Shown here one piece after another: positions 8,330 through 17,185 of a stretch of 64,000 nucleotides of DNA (position 1 is the stretch's first letter; each line of letters begins with the position of its first letter). A program made the translations under genes and the position numbers. A model generated the notes under the pieces. That model ran no database searches. It worked only from the letters and a program-made list of their open reading frames with translations, and was not told where the DNA came from. Source of the DNA: Terracoccus sp. 273MFTsu3.1 (lineage in GTDB: Bacteria > Actinomycetota > Actinomycetes > Actinomycetales > Dermatophilaceae). The stretch spans positions 124,001 through 188,000 of the forward strand of contig NZ_KB911820.1 in the NCBI RefSeq assembly GCF_000383675.1, read 5' to 3'.

Positions 8330-8614
8330 ATGACCTCGGTGATCGTCGACGGAGCAGCCTCACTGGCTGCGGCCTGGCCTCTCGCCCTCCTCACCATCCT
8401 CGTCGGCTCCCTCTTCGCCGCGGCCTACGTCCGCGCCGGACGGCCGACGGGCAGCGGGCCGCGTTGGGACGACGCGGCTCCGGGCCGGGCCTGCCGCTCG
8501 GCCGGGCACAGCTACCTCAAGCGCGAGACCGGATGGTGCTGCTCGCAGTGCGGTGACGAGATCGCCGAGCAGACGTACGTCCCGCAGGTCGCCGGGACGG
8601 GCGCCGGCGTCTGA
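8330..8614 (+). CDS. Small membrane protein with zinc-ribbon-like tail
   Basis: The 94-residue product has one membrane segment (residues about 10-32) and a Cys/His-rich tail with a RACRSAGHSY segment and a CCSQCGD pair that could form a small zinc ribbon. The family is not recognised. ATG 8330 was preferred to an earlier ATG at 8279 because the upstream part overlaps the TCTTGC repeats. The repeats suggest it is transcriptionally regulated. Confidence 0.6.
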   Translation: MTSVIVDGAASLAAAWPLALLTILVGSLFAAAYVRAGRPTGSGPRWDDAAPGRACRSAGHSYLKRETGWCCSQCGDEIAEQTYVPQVAGTGAGV

Positions 8615-8649
8615 GCGCCCGCGCTCCATGGGTGCGCGTTTGCACGATC

Positions 8650-8671
8650 GGTGCGTCCCGCACGACGCACC
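8650..8671. terminator. Hairpin between convergent genes
   Basis: GGTGCGTC pairs with GACGCACC over a 6-base loop, in the spacer between the ends of the zinc-ribbon protein gene and the CPBP protease gene. It could end transcription from either side. Confidence 0.5.
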
Positions 8672-8757
8672 CGTCGACGTAGCGCGCACTTCCGGGAGCG
8701 ACGCGCACGGGTGTGACGTGGAGCGACGCAGCGACGCAGCGCCGGTGAGCCGGTGCG

Positions 8758-9606
8758 TCAGGCGGCGAGGCGCCAGGCGAGGACGCCGAAGAGCACGCCG
8801 AGCGAGTTCGTCGCCCAGTGCATGCCGACGCTCGCGAAGAGGCTGCCGCTGCGGCGGCGCAGCTCGCCGGCGAGGACGCCACCGAGCGCGGTGAACAGGA
8901 CGGTGCCGCCGACGACCGCCGCCTTGGCGAAGGGGCCCAGGCCGGACACGGCCGAGCCGATCGCCTCGTTGCCGGTGGCCGAGGCCATGGCGGGGAAGAC
9001 GTGCCAGAGGCCGAAGAGCAGCGACGATCCGACGAGCACCTGCCACATCCGGGCGTGCCGCGAGAGGAAGCCCCAGAGCACGGAGCGGAAGGCGACCTCC
9101 TCGAGCAGGATCGTGCCGACGGGGATCATGACGAAGGCCGTGAGCAGCGCGCCGGCCGGGGGCAGGTGGTAGCGCACGTCGAGGAACGCGGTGCGCGTCG
9201 TCGGGAGCAGGATGCCGACGAGGTAGACGAGCCCGACGACCGCGATGACGCCGAGGCCCCAGCGGATGCCGCGGGCGTGGGTGTGCCGGGCCAGGCCGAG
9301 CTGGTGCCACGACAGGCCCTGCCACCGGGCGAAGGCCAGGAGGGCGACGGCCCCGACCGGGCCGAGCCACATCGTGTCCCAGCCGAGCACGTGGTTGGCG
9401 ACATTGACGCCGGCGAGGGCGAAGACGACGGCCACCGTGGCGGCCAGCCGGGCGCGCCGTCCGCGGGCGATGAGCGCCAGTCGGCGGTGTCGCACCGAGT
9501 CGTGGGCGCGGTCGTGCAGCACGTCCGGAGAGGCCGTGACCACGCCATCGGTCGAGGATGCGACGGCGACAACGGGGCTCACGGATCGGCTGCTCATTGC
9601 CTCCAT
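8758..9606 (-). CDS. CPBP family intramembrane glutamic endopeptidase
   Basis: The 282-residue polytopic protein carries the CPBP/Abi signatures: EEVAFR at residues 169-174 (catalytic Glu pair), LWHVFPA with His202, and a later His in GMHWATNS. These proteases cleave substrates within the membrane; related proteins process prenylated peptides or protect against bacteriocins. Two ATGs (9606 and 9597) compete; the second has GGAGG only three bases away, so the first was kept with reservation. The target is unknown. Confidence 0.83.
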   Translation of the reverse strand: MEAMSSRSVSPVVAVASSTDGVVTASPDVLHDRAHDSVRHRRLALIARGRRARLAATVAVVFALAGVNVANHVLGWDTMWLGPVGAVALLAFARWQGLSWHQLGLARHTHARGIRWGLGVIAVVGLVYLVGILLPTTRTAFLDVRYHLPPAGALLTAFVMIPVGTILLEEVAFRSVLWGFLSRHARMWQVLVGSSLLFGLWHVFPAMASATGNEAIGSAVSGLGPFAKAAVVGGTVLFTALGGVLAGELRRRSGSLFASVGMHWATNSLGVLFGVLAWRLAA

Positions 9607-9769
9607 TTTCGCACGTCAACCTGTGCGAGACCTGTGCTGCAGCCGCCCGGCGACCCCGCGTGCCACCCCGGTCACAAGCGCCTCACGCCACCCCGAGGGC
9701 CACGGACACCTCCCCACATCCCGGGGCGTTTGCGGACAACTCGGCGCGCTGCCGCCCTATCGTCCCCCC

Positions 9770-10489
9770 ATGACGACTTCTCCGGTACAGGGGCCGGTGC
9801 TGGCGAGGGTGCGGCCTGACGCGTGGCGACGCGTCCGCTACGGACTGCTCGTGGCCTGTCTCGTCCTGCTCGGATCCGGCGTCCTGCTCGGCTCGGCGCC
9901 CTCGACCTTCTCCGACCTGCGTGACGGCGTCCTGTCAGGCCGTGTCGACACGGTGCACGTGTCGGGGGGACTGCCCGCGGGCGCGACGGGTTACTCCACG
10001 GTGTCGCTGACGTGGCGCGACGGCGGCCTCGACCGGTTCGCCGAGGTGGTCGAGGCGAGCGATCCCACGGCTGCCTCCCCGAGCGACGTGGGCGCGCGCG
10101 AGGTCATGACGTCGGACGTCGAGCAGACGCTCCGCTCGCTCAGCCCGGGCGTGCGCATCGAGGCCGTGGCGAGGTCCAACCCCGGGCAGACGCTCGCCGG
10201 GTGGCGCGTGCCGGGGTGGTTCCCCGTGGCGGCGATCCTGCTGTGGCTCGCCACCGTCGCCCTGCTCGGCAACGGCGCGCAGCCGTGGTGGGGCACCCGA
10301 TGGGCGTGGTTCTGGGCGCTCTTCTCCCCGGCCGCCGTCGTGACCGTCCCCCTGTTCCTCCTCGTCTCAGGCCCGCCCCCCGGCCTGCCCGAGTCCGGGT
10401 CGTCCGGGCGTCGACTCACCGGCGGCTGGGCCTTCATCCTCTTCTGCCTCGTGGGTCCGGCCGCGGTCGGAGCGATCACCCGCCTCTGA
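9770..10489 (+). CDS. Membrane protein of unknown family
   Basis: The 239-residue product has an N-terminal membrane segment (residues about 23-42), an extracellular domain of about 110 residues, and two or three C-terminal membrane helices. No family was recognised. There is no ribosome site before ATG 9770; CTATCGT lies just upstream, so a leaderless transcript from a TATCGT -10 element is possible. It ends 11 bases from the end of the convergent DinB-type gene. Confidence 0.72.
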   Translation: MTTSPVQGPVLARVRPDAWRRVRYGLLVACLVLLGSGVLLGSAPSTFSDLRDGVLSGRVDTVHVSGGLPAGATGYSTVSLTWRDGGLDRFAEVVEASDPTAASPSDVGAREVMTSDVEQTLRSLSPGVRIEAVARSNPGQTLAGWRVPGWFPVAAILLWLATVALLGNGAQPWWGTRWAWFWALFSPAAVVTVPLFLLVSGPPPGLPESGSSGRRLTGGWAFILFCLVGPAAVGAITRL

Positions 10490-10500
10490 ACCCGGCGGCC

Positions 10501-11025
10501 TCAGCGCCGCCGCTCGACGAGTCCCCGGACGTACTCCGCCTGACCGAGGTGCTTGGCCGCGTCGTCGAGCACCGACACGAGGCGCACCGCCACCGTGACG
10601 GGCGGGTCCCAGCGATCGTCGACGACGCGGGCGTATGCCGTGTCGTCGAGCTCTTCGACGAGCTCGACGGTGCGCTCGTGCACCGCGGCGTGGTACTCGG
10701 CGAAGAGAGCCGGGTCGGCGACGGTGAAGCGGCCCACGTCGGTCGAGGTCATGCTCCAGCCGTGGGCGTCAGCGGGGTAGGGCAGGCCGAAGCGCTCGAC
10801 CCACCCGTCGCCGCGCCAGACCGAGTCGTCGGCGTCGGTCAGCTGCGTCACCTGGTCGTCCTGCTGCCGGGCGAGGTGCCAGACGAGCCACGCGATGTGG
10901 TTCGCGTCGGCGTCGGGGCGCCAGAGCAGCTCATCGGTCGAGAGGCCATCGACGACCTCCGGCAGGCCGTCTCGGATGCGGCCGAAGCCGTCGAGCATCA
11001 GGTCGCGTGCGATGTCGGTCGTCAT
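10501..11025 (-). CDS. DinB superfamily protein, mycothiol-transferase-like
   Basis: The 174-residue product resembles the DinB/YfiT four-helix metal-binding fold found in actinobacterial mycothiol-dependent S-transferases: WLVWHLARQQDD near residue 50 and the closing KHLGQAEYVRG supply likely metal-ligand histidines. A role in mycothiol-linked detoxification is known for relatives and is inferred here. ATG 11025 has AGGTGG five bases upstream; a GTG at 11034 is the alternative and adds three residues. Confidence 0.75.
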   Translation of the reverse strand: MTTDIARDLMLDGFGRIRDGLPEVVDGLSTDELLWRPDADANHIAWLVWHLARQQDDQVTQLTDADDSVWRGDGWVERFGLPYPADAHGWSMTSTDVGRFTVADPALFAEYHAAVHERTVELVEELDDTAYARVVDDRWDPPVTVAVRLVSVLDDAAKHLGQAEYVRGLVERRR

Positions 11026-11231
11026 GTGGTCCACCTACCCAGCATGCACCCGACACCGACGCGGCAACCGGCCCTCCGGGCACCACGCGCGATCCGGATC
11101 CCTTGCACGAGAGGCGCGCCGGACGAAACGGACCTTTGCCACCCGATGTATCTGGGCGGCTCGTCCGGTCTCTGAACCCCCGCGCCCACCACACGCAACG
11201 ACGCCGGGCGCCCCGACCCAGGAGACCATCG

Positions 11232-12647
11232 ATGACGACCATCCTCACCCCCACCGCCCGACGGGCCACGAGCCTCGCCGGACTCTGCGACGGTGCGGTC
11301 CACCTCCCCGGCGACCCCGGCTACGACGCGGCACGGATGCCGTGGAACGTCGCGCTCGACCAGCGTCCGGCCGCCGTCGCCCTGCCTCGCACCGTCTCGG
11401 ACGTCCAGGCGGTCGTCCGCGCGTCCGCGGCGGCCGGCCTGCGCGTCGCGCCCCAGAGCACCGGTCACAACGCCGGCCCGCTCGTCGGGCGCGGTCTCGA
11501 CGACGTCGTCCTCGTCCGCACCGAGCGGATGCGCGGAGTCAGCATCGACGCGACCCGCCGCATCGCCCGCGTCGAGGGCGGCGCCCTGTGGATCGACGCG
11601 ACCGAGCCCGCGGGCGACCACCGTCTCGCGGCGCTGCACGGCAGCTCGCCGGACGTCGGCATCGCCGGCTACAGCCTCGGTGGTGGCATCGGCTGGTACG
11701 CCCGCAAGCTCGGCCTCGCCTCCAACAGCCTCACGGCCGTCGAGCTCGTCACCGCGGACGGCGAGCACGTGCGCGCCGACGCGACGCAGAACGTCGAGCT
11801 CTTCTGGGCGCTGCGCGGCGGTGGCGGCAACTTCGGCGTCGTCACGGCGCTCGAGTTCCGCCTCTACCCGATCGAGACGGCGTATGCCGGCATGCTCGTC
11901 TGGGACCGCGACCAGGCCGAGCGCGTGCTGCGTCGCTGGGCCGACTGGGCGCCCGAGGCGCCCGACGCCGTGACGACGTCGTTCCGCTTCCTCAACCTCC
12001 CGCCGCTGCCGGCGATCCCCGAGCCGCTGCGCGGCCGGTCCCTCGTCGTCATCGACGGCGCGGTGCTGGGCTGCGACGCGGAGGCCCGCTCGATCCTCGG
12101 GATGCTGCGCGGCCTCGGGCCCGAGATCGACACCTTCGACCGCATGCCGGCCCGGTCGCTGACCCGGCTCCACATGGACCCCGAGGGGCCGACGCCCGCC
12201 GTCTCGGACGGGACGCTCGTCGGCGAGCTCGGCGACCCGACGATCGACGCGCTCCTCGAGCAGGTCGGCCCCGGTTCCACGTCGTCGCTGCTCTCGACCG
12301 AGCTGCGCCAGCTCGGCGGTGCGCTCTGCCGTGCGCCCGAGGGCCACGGCGCCCTCGCGACGATCGACGCGGCATACGCCGTCTTCGCCGTCGCGATCGC
12401 GGCGACCCCGGAGCTCGCGGTGCAGGGGCAGCTCGACGCCCACGCGCTCACCGGTTCGCTCGCGCCGTGGTCGGCGGGCCGCAGCTACCTCAACTTCGCC
12501 GAGAACGAGGTCGACGCCCGCACGGGCTACTCGGAGTCGGCGTGGCTGCAGCTCAAGGGGATCCGGTCGGCGTACGACCCCGACGACCGCTTCCTCGCCA
12601 ACCACCGGGTCCCCCGTCTCTTCGAGGAGGGACGGGTCACCGACTGA
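11232..12647 (+). CDS. FAD-binding (berberine bridge-type) oxidoreductase
   Basis: The 471-residue product has the PCMH-type FAD domain (ALPRTVSDVQAVVRASAAAGL, then PQSTGHNAGP with His79 positioned for an 8-alpha-histidyl FAD link; GYSLGGGIGW; LRGGGGNFGVV) and the C-terminal BBE region ending in DPDDRFLANHRV. Such enzymes oxidise alcohols, sugars or polyketides with O2. No signal peptide is visible. AGGAG lies upstream of ATG 11232. It is paralogous to the gene at 15793, and the two flank the copper oxidase genes. The substrate is unknown. Confidence 0.87.
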   Translation: MTTILTPTARRATSLAGLCDGAVHLPGDPGYDAARMPWNVALDQRPAAVALPRTVSDVQAVVRASAAAGLRVAPQSTGHNAGPLVGRGLDDVVLVRTERMRGVSIDATRRIARVEGGALWIDATEPAGDHRLAALHGSSPDVGIAGYSLGGGIGWYARKLGLASNSLTAVELVTADGEHVRADATQNVELFWALRGGGGNFGVVTALEFRLYPIETAYAGMLVWDRDQAERVLRRWADWAPEAPDAVTTSFRFLNLPPLPAIPEPLRGRSLVVIDGAVLGCDAEARSILGMLRGLGPEIDTFDRMPARSLTRLHMDPEGPTPAVSDGTLVGELGDPTIDALLEQVGPGSTSSLLSTELRQLGGALCRAPEGHGALATIDAAYAVFAVAIAATPELAVQGQLDAHALTGSLAPWSAGRSYLNFAENEVDARTGYSESAWLQLKGIRSAYDPDDRFLANHRVPRLFEEGRVTD

Positions 12648-12671
12648 CCGCGAGCCCAAGTTTTTCCAAAG

Positions 12672-12702
12672 GCCGGGGGCGGAGGATGTCTCCACCCCCG
12701 GC
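12672..12702 (+). promoter_or_regulatory. Leader hairpin before the copper oxidase genes
   Basis: GCCGGGGG pairs with CCCCCGGC, and inside it GGAG pairs with CTCC. The hairpin lies between the FAD oxidoreductase stop and the GGAGGAGG ribosome site of the next gene. It may be a terminator or attenuator; function is not shown. Confidence 0.5.
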
Positions 12703-12715
12703 TGGAGGAGGACCC

Positions 12716-13249
12716 ATGGAACTGTCTCGCCGTCGAGTGCTCTGGGGGCTGGGCGCCACGGGCGTCGCCGCCGGGGCCGGCCTCCTGCTGACGCGGGACG
12801 AGCCGCCGACACCGAGCCGCGCCGGAGGCGAGTGGACGTCCTTCGGCACCGTCGCTCTGCTCGACTGGTCACGCCGCTCCCTCGCGGCGTCGCACGACCA
12901 CGCGGCGGGCGGCCACGTGCACGGCGGGGCGGCGACGGTGCTCGTGCCGAGCGCGGTCCACGGCGCGTGGACCGACGCGGTGTCCGTCCACCTGCAGGTG
13001 CACAACGGGACGCACGAGCCGGTCGAGCTCTCGCCCGGACAGTTCCGCGTACGTGTCGCCGGCGGAGACGTGACCGTCAGCCTGTACGGCGCCGACCGGG
13101 CGGCCGGACCGATCGCCGCCGGCTCGACGGCGACCTTCCGGATCGACTACCTCGTCCCACCCGCCGGCGGCCTCTCCCTGGAGTTCGCCGACGCGATCTC
13201 GATGCGGACCCATCAGCTCGGCCGCCTCGGGGAGGGGAGCACGACATGA
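12716..13249 (+). CDS. Tat-exported protein of unknown family, copper-oxidase partner
   Basis: The 177-residue product starts with a twin-arginine signal (SRRRVLWGLGATGVAAGAG). The mature part has a His-rich patch (residues about 60-70, SHDHAAGGHVHGG) and a beta-rich immunoglobulin-like region with a VHLQVHNGTHEPVELSPGQF stretch. The histidines could bind copper. A strong GGAGGAGG precedes ATG 12716. Its stop overlaps the multicopper oxidase start (ATGA at 13246-13249), so the two are likely made and exported together. A metal-delivery or electron-partner role is inference. Confidence 0.75.
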   Translation: MELSRRRVLWGLGATGVAAGAGLLLTRDEPPTPSRAGGEWTSFGTVALLDWSRRSLAASHDHAAGGHVHGGAATVLVPSAVHGAWTDAVSVHLQVHNGTHEPVELSPGQFRVRVAGGDVTVSLYGADRAAGPIAAGSTATFRIDYLVPPAGGLSLEFADAISMRTHQLGRLGEGSTT

Positions 13250-15669
13250 ACGCGCCCACGCGCCGAGAGGTCCTCGCCGCCACCGGGGGCGTCACCGCGA
13301 TCGCCGCAGCCGGAGTCCTCGTCACGGAGGCCAGCGCCAGCCCACAGGCCGCGGTCACGCCGACCCCCGGTGTGCTCGACCTCTACGTCAACGAGGGCCT
13401 CGTCCGGATGGTCGACGACAGCCTCGTCTACATGCGCGGCTTCGGATCGGCCCCCACCGACATCGGCTCGCCCCGCCCCAGCCTGCGGATCAGCCCCCAG
13501 GTCTTCCTGGCCGACGGGCGGCTCGTGGGCAGCCGCAGCTACCCGATCGGCGCCGCCCTGCCGACGGAGGGGCGACCCGACCCGCTGGCCGCCCACCCGA
13601 CCCTCCCCGGCCAGTACCTGATCCGACGGAGGTACTGGGCCAGCTTCTTCCCGCCGCGCACGATCGTCGCGGAGGTCGGCAGCACGGTGCGGCTGCGCGT
13701 GCACAACCGACTCAAGCGGGCGCACCAGCTGCGCATCGACGGGATCGCGGACACCGGGCCGATCGCGCCCGGTGGCACCGCCACGCTGGCCTTCACGGCC
13801 CCGGCGCCGGGCACGTACATCTACCACGACCCGGGCGGCACGAGCGTCGAACGCATCCTGGGCCTGCACGGGGTGCTCGTCGTCGTCGACCCGGCGCAGC
13901 GCTGGGAGCTCGCCGCTGGACGGGCCGAGTTCGAGCGCCAGTGGGTCTGGCTGTGCCAGGACGTCGACCCCGTGTGGGGGGCGCGGGCCAGGGCGGGTGA
14001 GGTCATCGACCCGGTCGCAACGCCGCCGGTGCCCCGCTACTTCATGCTCAACGACCGCAGCGGCTTCCGCTCCCTCGGAGTGTCCGACGACGCCCTCGAC
14101 AGCCGGACGGCCCTCGAGGAGTCGCTCCCCTCCGGATCGACGCGAGACTTCGACGTCCGCGCCTTCAACCTGGGGCAGGCCGCCTCGACCGTCGGCACCG
14201 GGCAGCTGATCCGACTCGTCAACGTCGGGGCCGTCGTGCACCAGATGCACTTCCACGGCAACCACGTGTGGACGCTGCGCCGCAACGGCGCCGACTTTCC
14301 CAGGCTGGCGGGCCACGTCGACGTCGAGGGCCACGCCGTCCTCCAGCAGTGGGAGGACGTCGTCGAGCTGGACCAGATGGACCGCAAGGAGATCATGCTC
14401 CCCATCCGCCGGCCGCCCGAGGTGCCGGAACGCACCTGGGCGGCGCGTGACGAGGACTGGGAGTACCCGATGCACTGCCACGCCGAGCCGTCGCAGACCG
14501 CAGCGGGTGGTCTGTATCCGGGCGGCCTCGTGGCGCACTGGACCCTCGCGGCCCCGGGTCCGCGAGTGGCGCACGTGCACGACACGTTCCCGAGCCAGGC
14601 CGCCTTCGCGTCGAACCAGCCGCACGAGGGAAGTCCGGAGACGCTCTTCCCGGAGACCCCGACCAAGAGCTTCCTGCGCAAGTTCTTCAACCGTCGGCTC
14701 GTCTTCCCCGACGGGGCCGAGCACGAGATCTGGAGCTTCGAGGACGAGGCGTCCGGGCGCCGCTTCCCGGCCCCGCTGATCCGGGTCACCGAGGGCGACA
14801 TGGTGCACGTCAGGCTCGAGCCCTCGAAGCGGGTGCACACGATCCACCACCACGGCATGGAGCCGGACCCCCGCAACGACGGTGTCGGGCACACGTCCTT
14901 CGAGGTGACCGGCAGCTACACCTACCAGTGGCGACCCGACCTGGGCGTCCCGGCGGACCCGAACAACGGCGCGTCCGGCCTGTACTTCTACCACTGCCAC
15001 GTCAACACGGTCCTGCACGTGCAGATGGGGATGTTCGGTCCCCTGATCGTCGACCCGATCGTCCATCCCGCCTTCCCGCTGGCGCCCGGCGCCCGGCGGT
15101 CGTTCATCGACGGGCCGCTCTACGACATCGCCACCGAGACCCTGCTCGTCCCGTACGCCCTCGATCCGCGCTGGCACACCTTCGAGCACGCCGCGGGGCT
15201 GAGCGGTGAGGACGTCGGCCTGAACCGCTTCGACCCGAAGTTCTTCTACGTGGTCGGCGGGCTGCTCAACGGGCCGAAGGGGACCGCTGACGTGTCGGCA
15301 CCGAAGCAGCTCCGGGCGAACCTGCCGGGTACCGGGCACCCCACGCTCTTCCGCATGCTCAACGCGAACTACTTCCCGAGCCGGGCCCGGTTCACCGACA
15401 CCGCGGGAAAGCCGGTCGAGATGGCCGAGCTCATCGCGCACGACGGTCGGGCCTTCCGGGACACGTCCCGACCGGGCCAGCCGAGCAAACCGGTCCGGGA
15501 CGTGGGGCATCCGCTGAGGACGGACGCCATCGCCTTCGGTGCCGCAGAGCGCTACGACGTGCTCGTCCACCCGCCCTACCGCGGCACCTTCCTCCTCCAC
15601 GTCGACTTCACGCACTGGGTGACCGGACGCGTGCTCGCGACGCGGACGATCCCGGTCGTCGCCTCCTGA
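13246..15669 (+). CDS. Tat-exported multicopper oxidase, large form
   Basis: The 807-residue product begins with a signal in which TRREV is followed by a hydrophobic core and an ASAS cleavage region. Copper-ligand motifs occur in two blocks: HQMHFHGNHVW near residue 330 and YPMHCHAEPSQ near 407, then HTIHHHGMEPDP near 532 and FYHCHVNTVLHVQM near 582. The last resembles the type 1 and type 3 site but with five, not three, residues before the next His. At 800 residues it is longer than laccases and nearer in size to manganese-oxidase-type enzymes. It would oxidise metals or phenols outside the cell. Substrate is not determinable. Confidence 0.87.
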   Translation: MNAPTRREVLAATGGVTAIAAAGVLVTEASASPQAAVTPTPGVLDLYVNEGLVRMVDDSLVYMRGFGSAPTDIGSPRPSLRISPQVFLADGRLVGSRSYPIGAALPTEGRPDPLAAHPTLPGQYLIRRRYWASFFPPRTIVAEVGSTVRLRVHNRLKRAHQLRIDGIADTGPIAPGGTATLAFTAPAPGTYIYHDPGGTSVERILGLHGVLVVVDPAQRWELAAGRAEFERQWVWLCQDVDPVWGARARAGEVIDPVATPPVPRYFMLNDRSGFRSLGVSDDALDSRTALEESLPSGSTRDFDVRAFNLGQAASTVGTGQLIRLVNVGAVVHQMHFHGNHVWTLRRNGADFPRLAGHVDVEGHAVLQQWEDVVELDQMDRKEIMLPIRRPPEVPERTWAARDEDWEYPMHCHAEPSQTAAGGLYPGGLVAHWTLAAPGPRVAHVHDTFPSQAAFASNQPHEGSPETLFPETPTKSFLRKFFNRRLVFPDGAEHEIWSFEDEASGRRFPAPLIRVTEGDMVHVRLEPSKRVHTIHHHGMEPDPRNDGVGHTSFEVTGSYTYQWRPDLGVPADPNNGASGLYFYHCHVNTVLHVQMGMFGPLIVDPIVHPAFPLAPGARRSFIDGPLYDIATETLLVPYALDPRWHTFEHAAGLSGEDVGLNRFDPKFFYVVGGLLNGPKGTADVSAPKQLRANLPGTGHPTLFRMLNANYFPSRARFTDTAGKPVEMAELIAHDGRAFRDTSRPGQPSKPVRDVGHPLRTDAIAFGAAERYDVLVHPPYRGTFLLHVDFTHWVTGRVLATRTIPVVAS

Positions 15670-15701
15670 GCGGTGGCCGGACGAGCATCCTCGGACCCGC
15701 G

Positions 15702-15728
15702 TGTCACAAACGCGCTGCGCCGATCGAC
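15702..15728 (+). promoter_or_regulatory. ECF41 (SigJ)-like promoter
   Basis: TGTCACA at 15702-15708 is followed after exactly 16 bases by CGAC. The published ECF41 promoter is TGTCACA-N16-CGTC, so only one base differs. It lies 65 bases upstream of the FAD oxidoreductase ATG. ECF41 sigma factors usually control oxidoreductases and decarboxylases. No sigma factor gene is in the window. Confidence 0.5.
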
Positions 15729-15792
15729 GTAGAGGTGAGGGCGAACGACAACGCCCTCGACCTCATGTCAGCTCGAGCTCCGAGGAATTCTC

Positions 15793-17178
15793 ATGACGAC
15801 GACCGACACGACCATCCCCACCGAGACGCTGCGCCGAGCCGTCCAGGGCACGGTCCACGAGCCGGGCGACCCCGGCTTCGCAGACGCGCACGCGATCTTC
15901 TACCGACACCTCGACGCCGCACCGTGCGTCGCGGTCAGTGCGACGACGGCCGAGGACGTCTCGGCGGCAGTCACCTTCGCGACCGCGAACGGCCTGGCGA
16001 TCGCGGTCCGCAGCGGCGGCCACAGCGGCGCCGGCCACGGCACCGTCGCAGACGGCCTGGTCATCGACGTCAGCGGCCTCGACACCATCGACATCGACGT
16101 CGAGAGCCGCACCGTCACGGTCGGCAGCGGGGCCACCGCGGGCGCGGTCACCGCCGCGGTCGGCGAGCACGGCCTGGTCGTGGGCTTCGGCGACACCGGC
16201 TCCGTCGGCGTCGGCGGCATCACGACCGGCGGCGGCGTCGGCTTCCTCAGCCGCCTCCACGGCCTGACCATCGACAACCTGCTCGCCGCGCAGGTGGTCA
16301 CCGCCGACGGGACGCTCCACGACGTCGACGCAGAGCACGAGGCCGACCTCTTCTGGGCGATCCGCGGTGGAGGCGGCAACGTCGGCGTGGCCACCCGCTT
16401 CACCTACCGGCTGCACGCCGTGCCGCAGATCGTCGGCGGGCTCCTCGTCCTGCCGGCGACGGCCGAGACCGTCGCCGAGGTCGTCCGGATCACCCGGGAG
16501 GCGCCCGACGAGCTGGGGGTGATCGTCAACCTCATGCCGGCGCCTGCCCCTCCCTTCATGCCCGCGGAGGTGCACGGCCGGCTCGTCATCTTCGCCCTGC
16601 TCGCGTATGCCGGCACCCCCGAGGAGGCCGATCCCGTGCTGTCGCGCCTGCGCGCGGTCGCGGCTCCGCTCGCCGACCTCGTGCGGCCGATGCCGTATGC
16701 GGGCCTCTTCGCCGCGGACGAGGGCGACTACCACCCGGTCGCCACGTCGACGACGGGCTTCGCCCGGGACGTCGACGAGTCCGACGCCGCCCGCGTCATC
16801 GAGGTGCTGTCCGAACGCCTGACCGACCCCGGTCTCCAGATGGCGGTCGTGCAGCTCCGGCCGCTCGGCGGGGCCATCGCGCGGGTGGCGCCGGACGCGA
16901 CCGCGTACGCCCACCGCGAGTGGCCGTTGATGTTCAACGTCGCCGCCATCGTCACCGGCGTCGAGCACCTGGACGCCCAGCAGTCCTGGATCGAGTCCCT
17001 GGCGGCGGACATCGCGAAGGGCACGCCCGGCGCGTACGTCGGCTTCTCGCTGTGCGACGACGAGGAGCAGGTGAGGCGCATCTACCCGGGCGCGACGTAC
17101 GACCGGCTCGCTGCGGTCAAGCGCGCGCACGACCCCGACAACGTCTTCCGCCGCAACCACAACGTCCCGCCTGCCTGA
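15793..17178 (+). CDS. FAD-binding (berberine bridge-type) oxidoreductase
   Basis: The 461-residue product has the classic RSGGHSGAGHG motif with His77 as the likely covalent FAD ligand, GDTGSVGVGGITTGGGVGF, and the C-terminal BBE signature DPDNVFRRNHNV. It would use O2 to oxidise an unknown alcohol or sugar. GAGGAATTCTC precedes the ATG. An ECF41-like promoter lies upstream, a common setting for such enzymes in actinobacteria. It is a diverged paralogue of the gene at 11232. Confidence 0.9.
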   Translation: MTTTDTTIPTETLRRAVQGTVHEPGDPGFADAHAIFYRHLDAAPCVAVSATTAEDVSAAVTFATANGLAIAVRSGGHSGAGHGTVADGLVIDVSGLDTIDIDVESRTVTVGSGATAGAVTAAVGEHGLVVGFGDTGSVGVGGITTGGGVGFLSRLHGLTIDNLLAAQVVTADGTLHDVDAEHEADLFWAIRGGGGNVGVATRFTYRLHAVPQIVGGLLVLPATAETVAEVVRITREAPDELGVIVNLMPAPAPPFMPAEVHGRLVIFALLAYAGTPEEADPVLSRLRAVAAPLADLVRPMPYAGLFAADEGDYHPVATSTTGFARDVDESDAARVIEVLSERLTDPGLQMAVVQLRPLGGAIARVAPDATAYAHREWPLMFNVAAIVTGVEHLDAQQSWIESLAADIAKGTPGAYVGFSLCDDEEQVRRIYPGATYDRLAAVKRAHDPDNVFRRNHNVPPA

Positions 17179-17185
17179 AGGCCCA

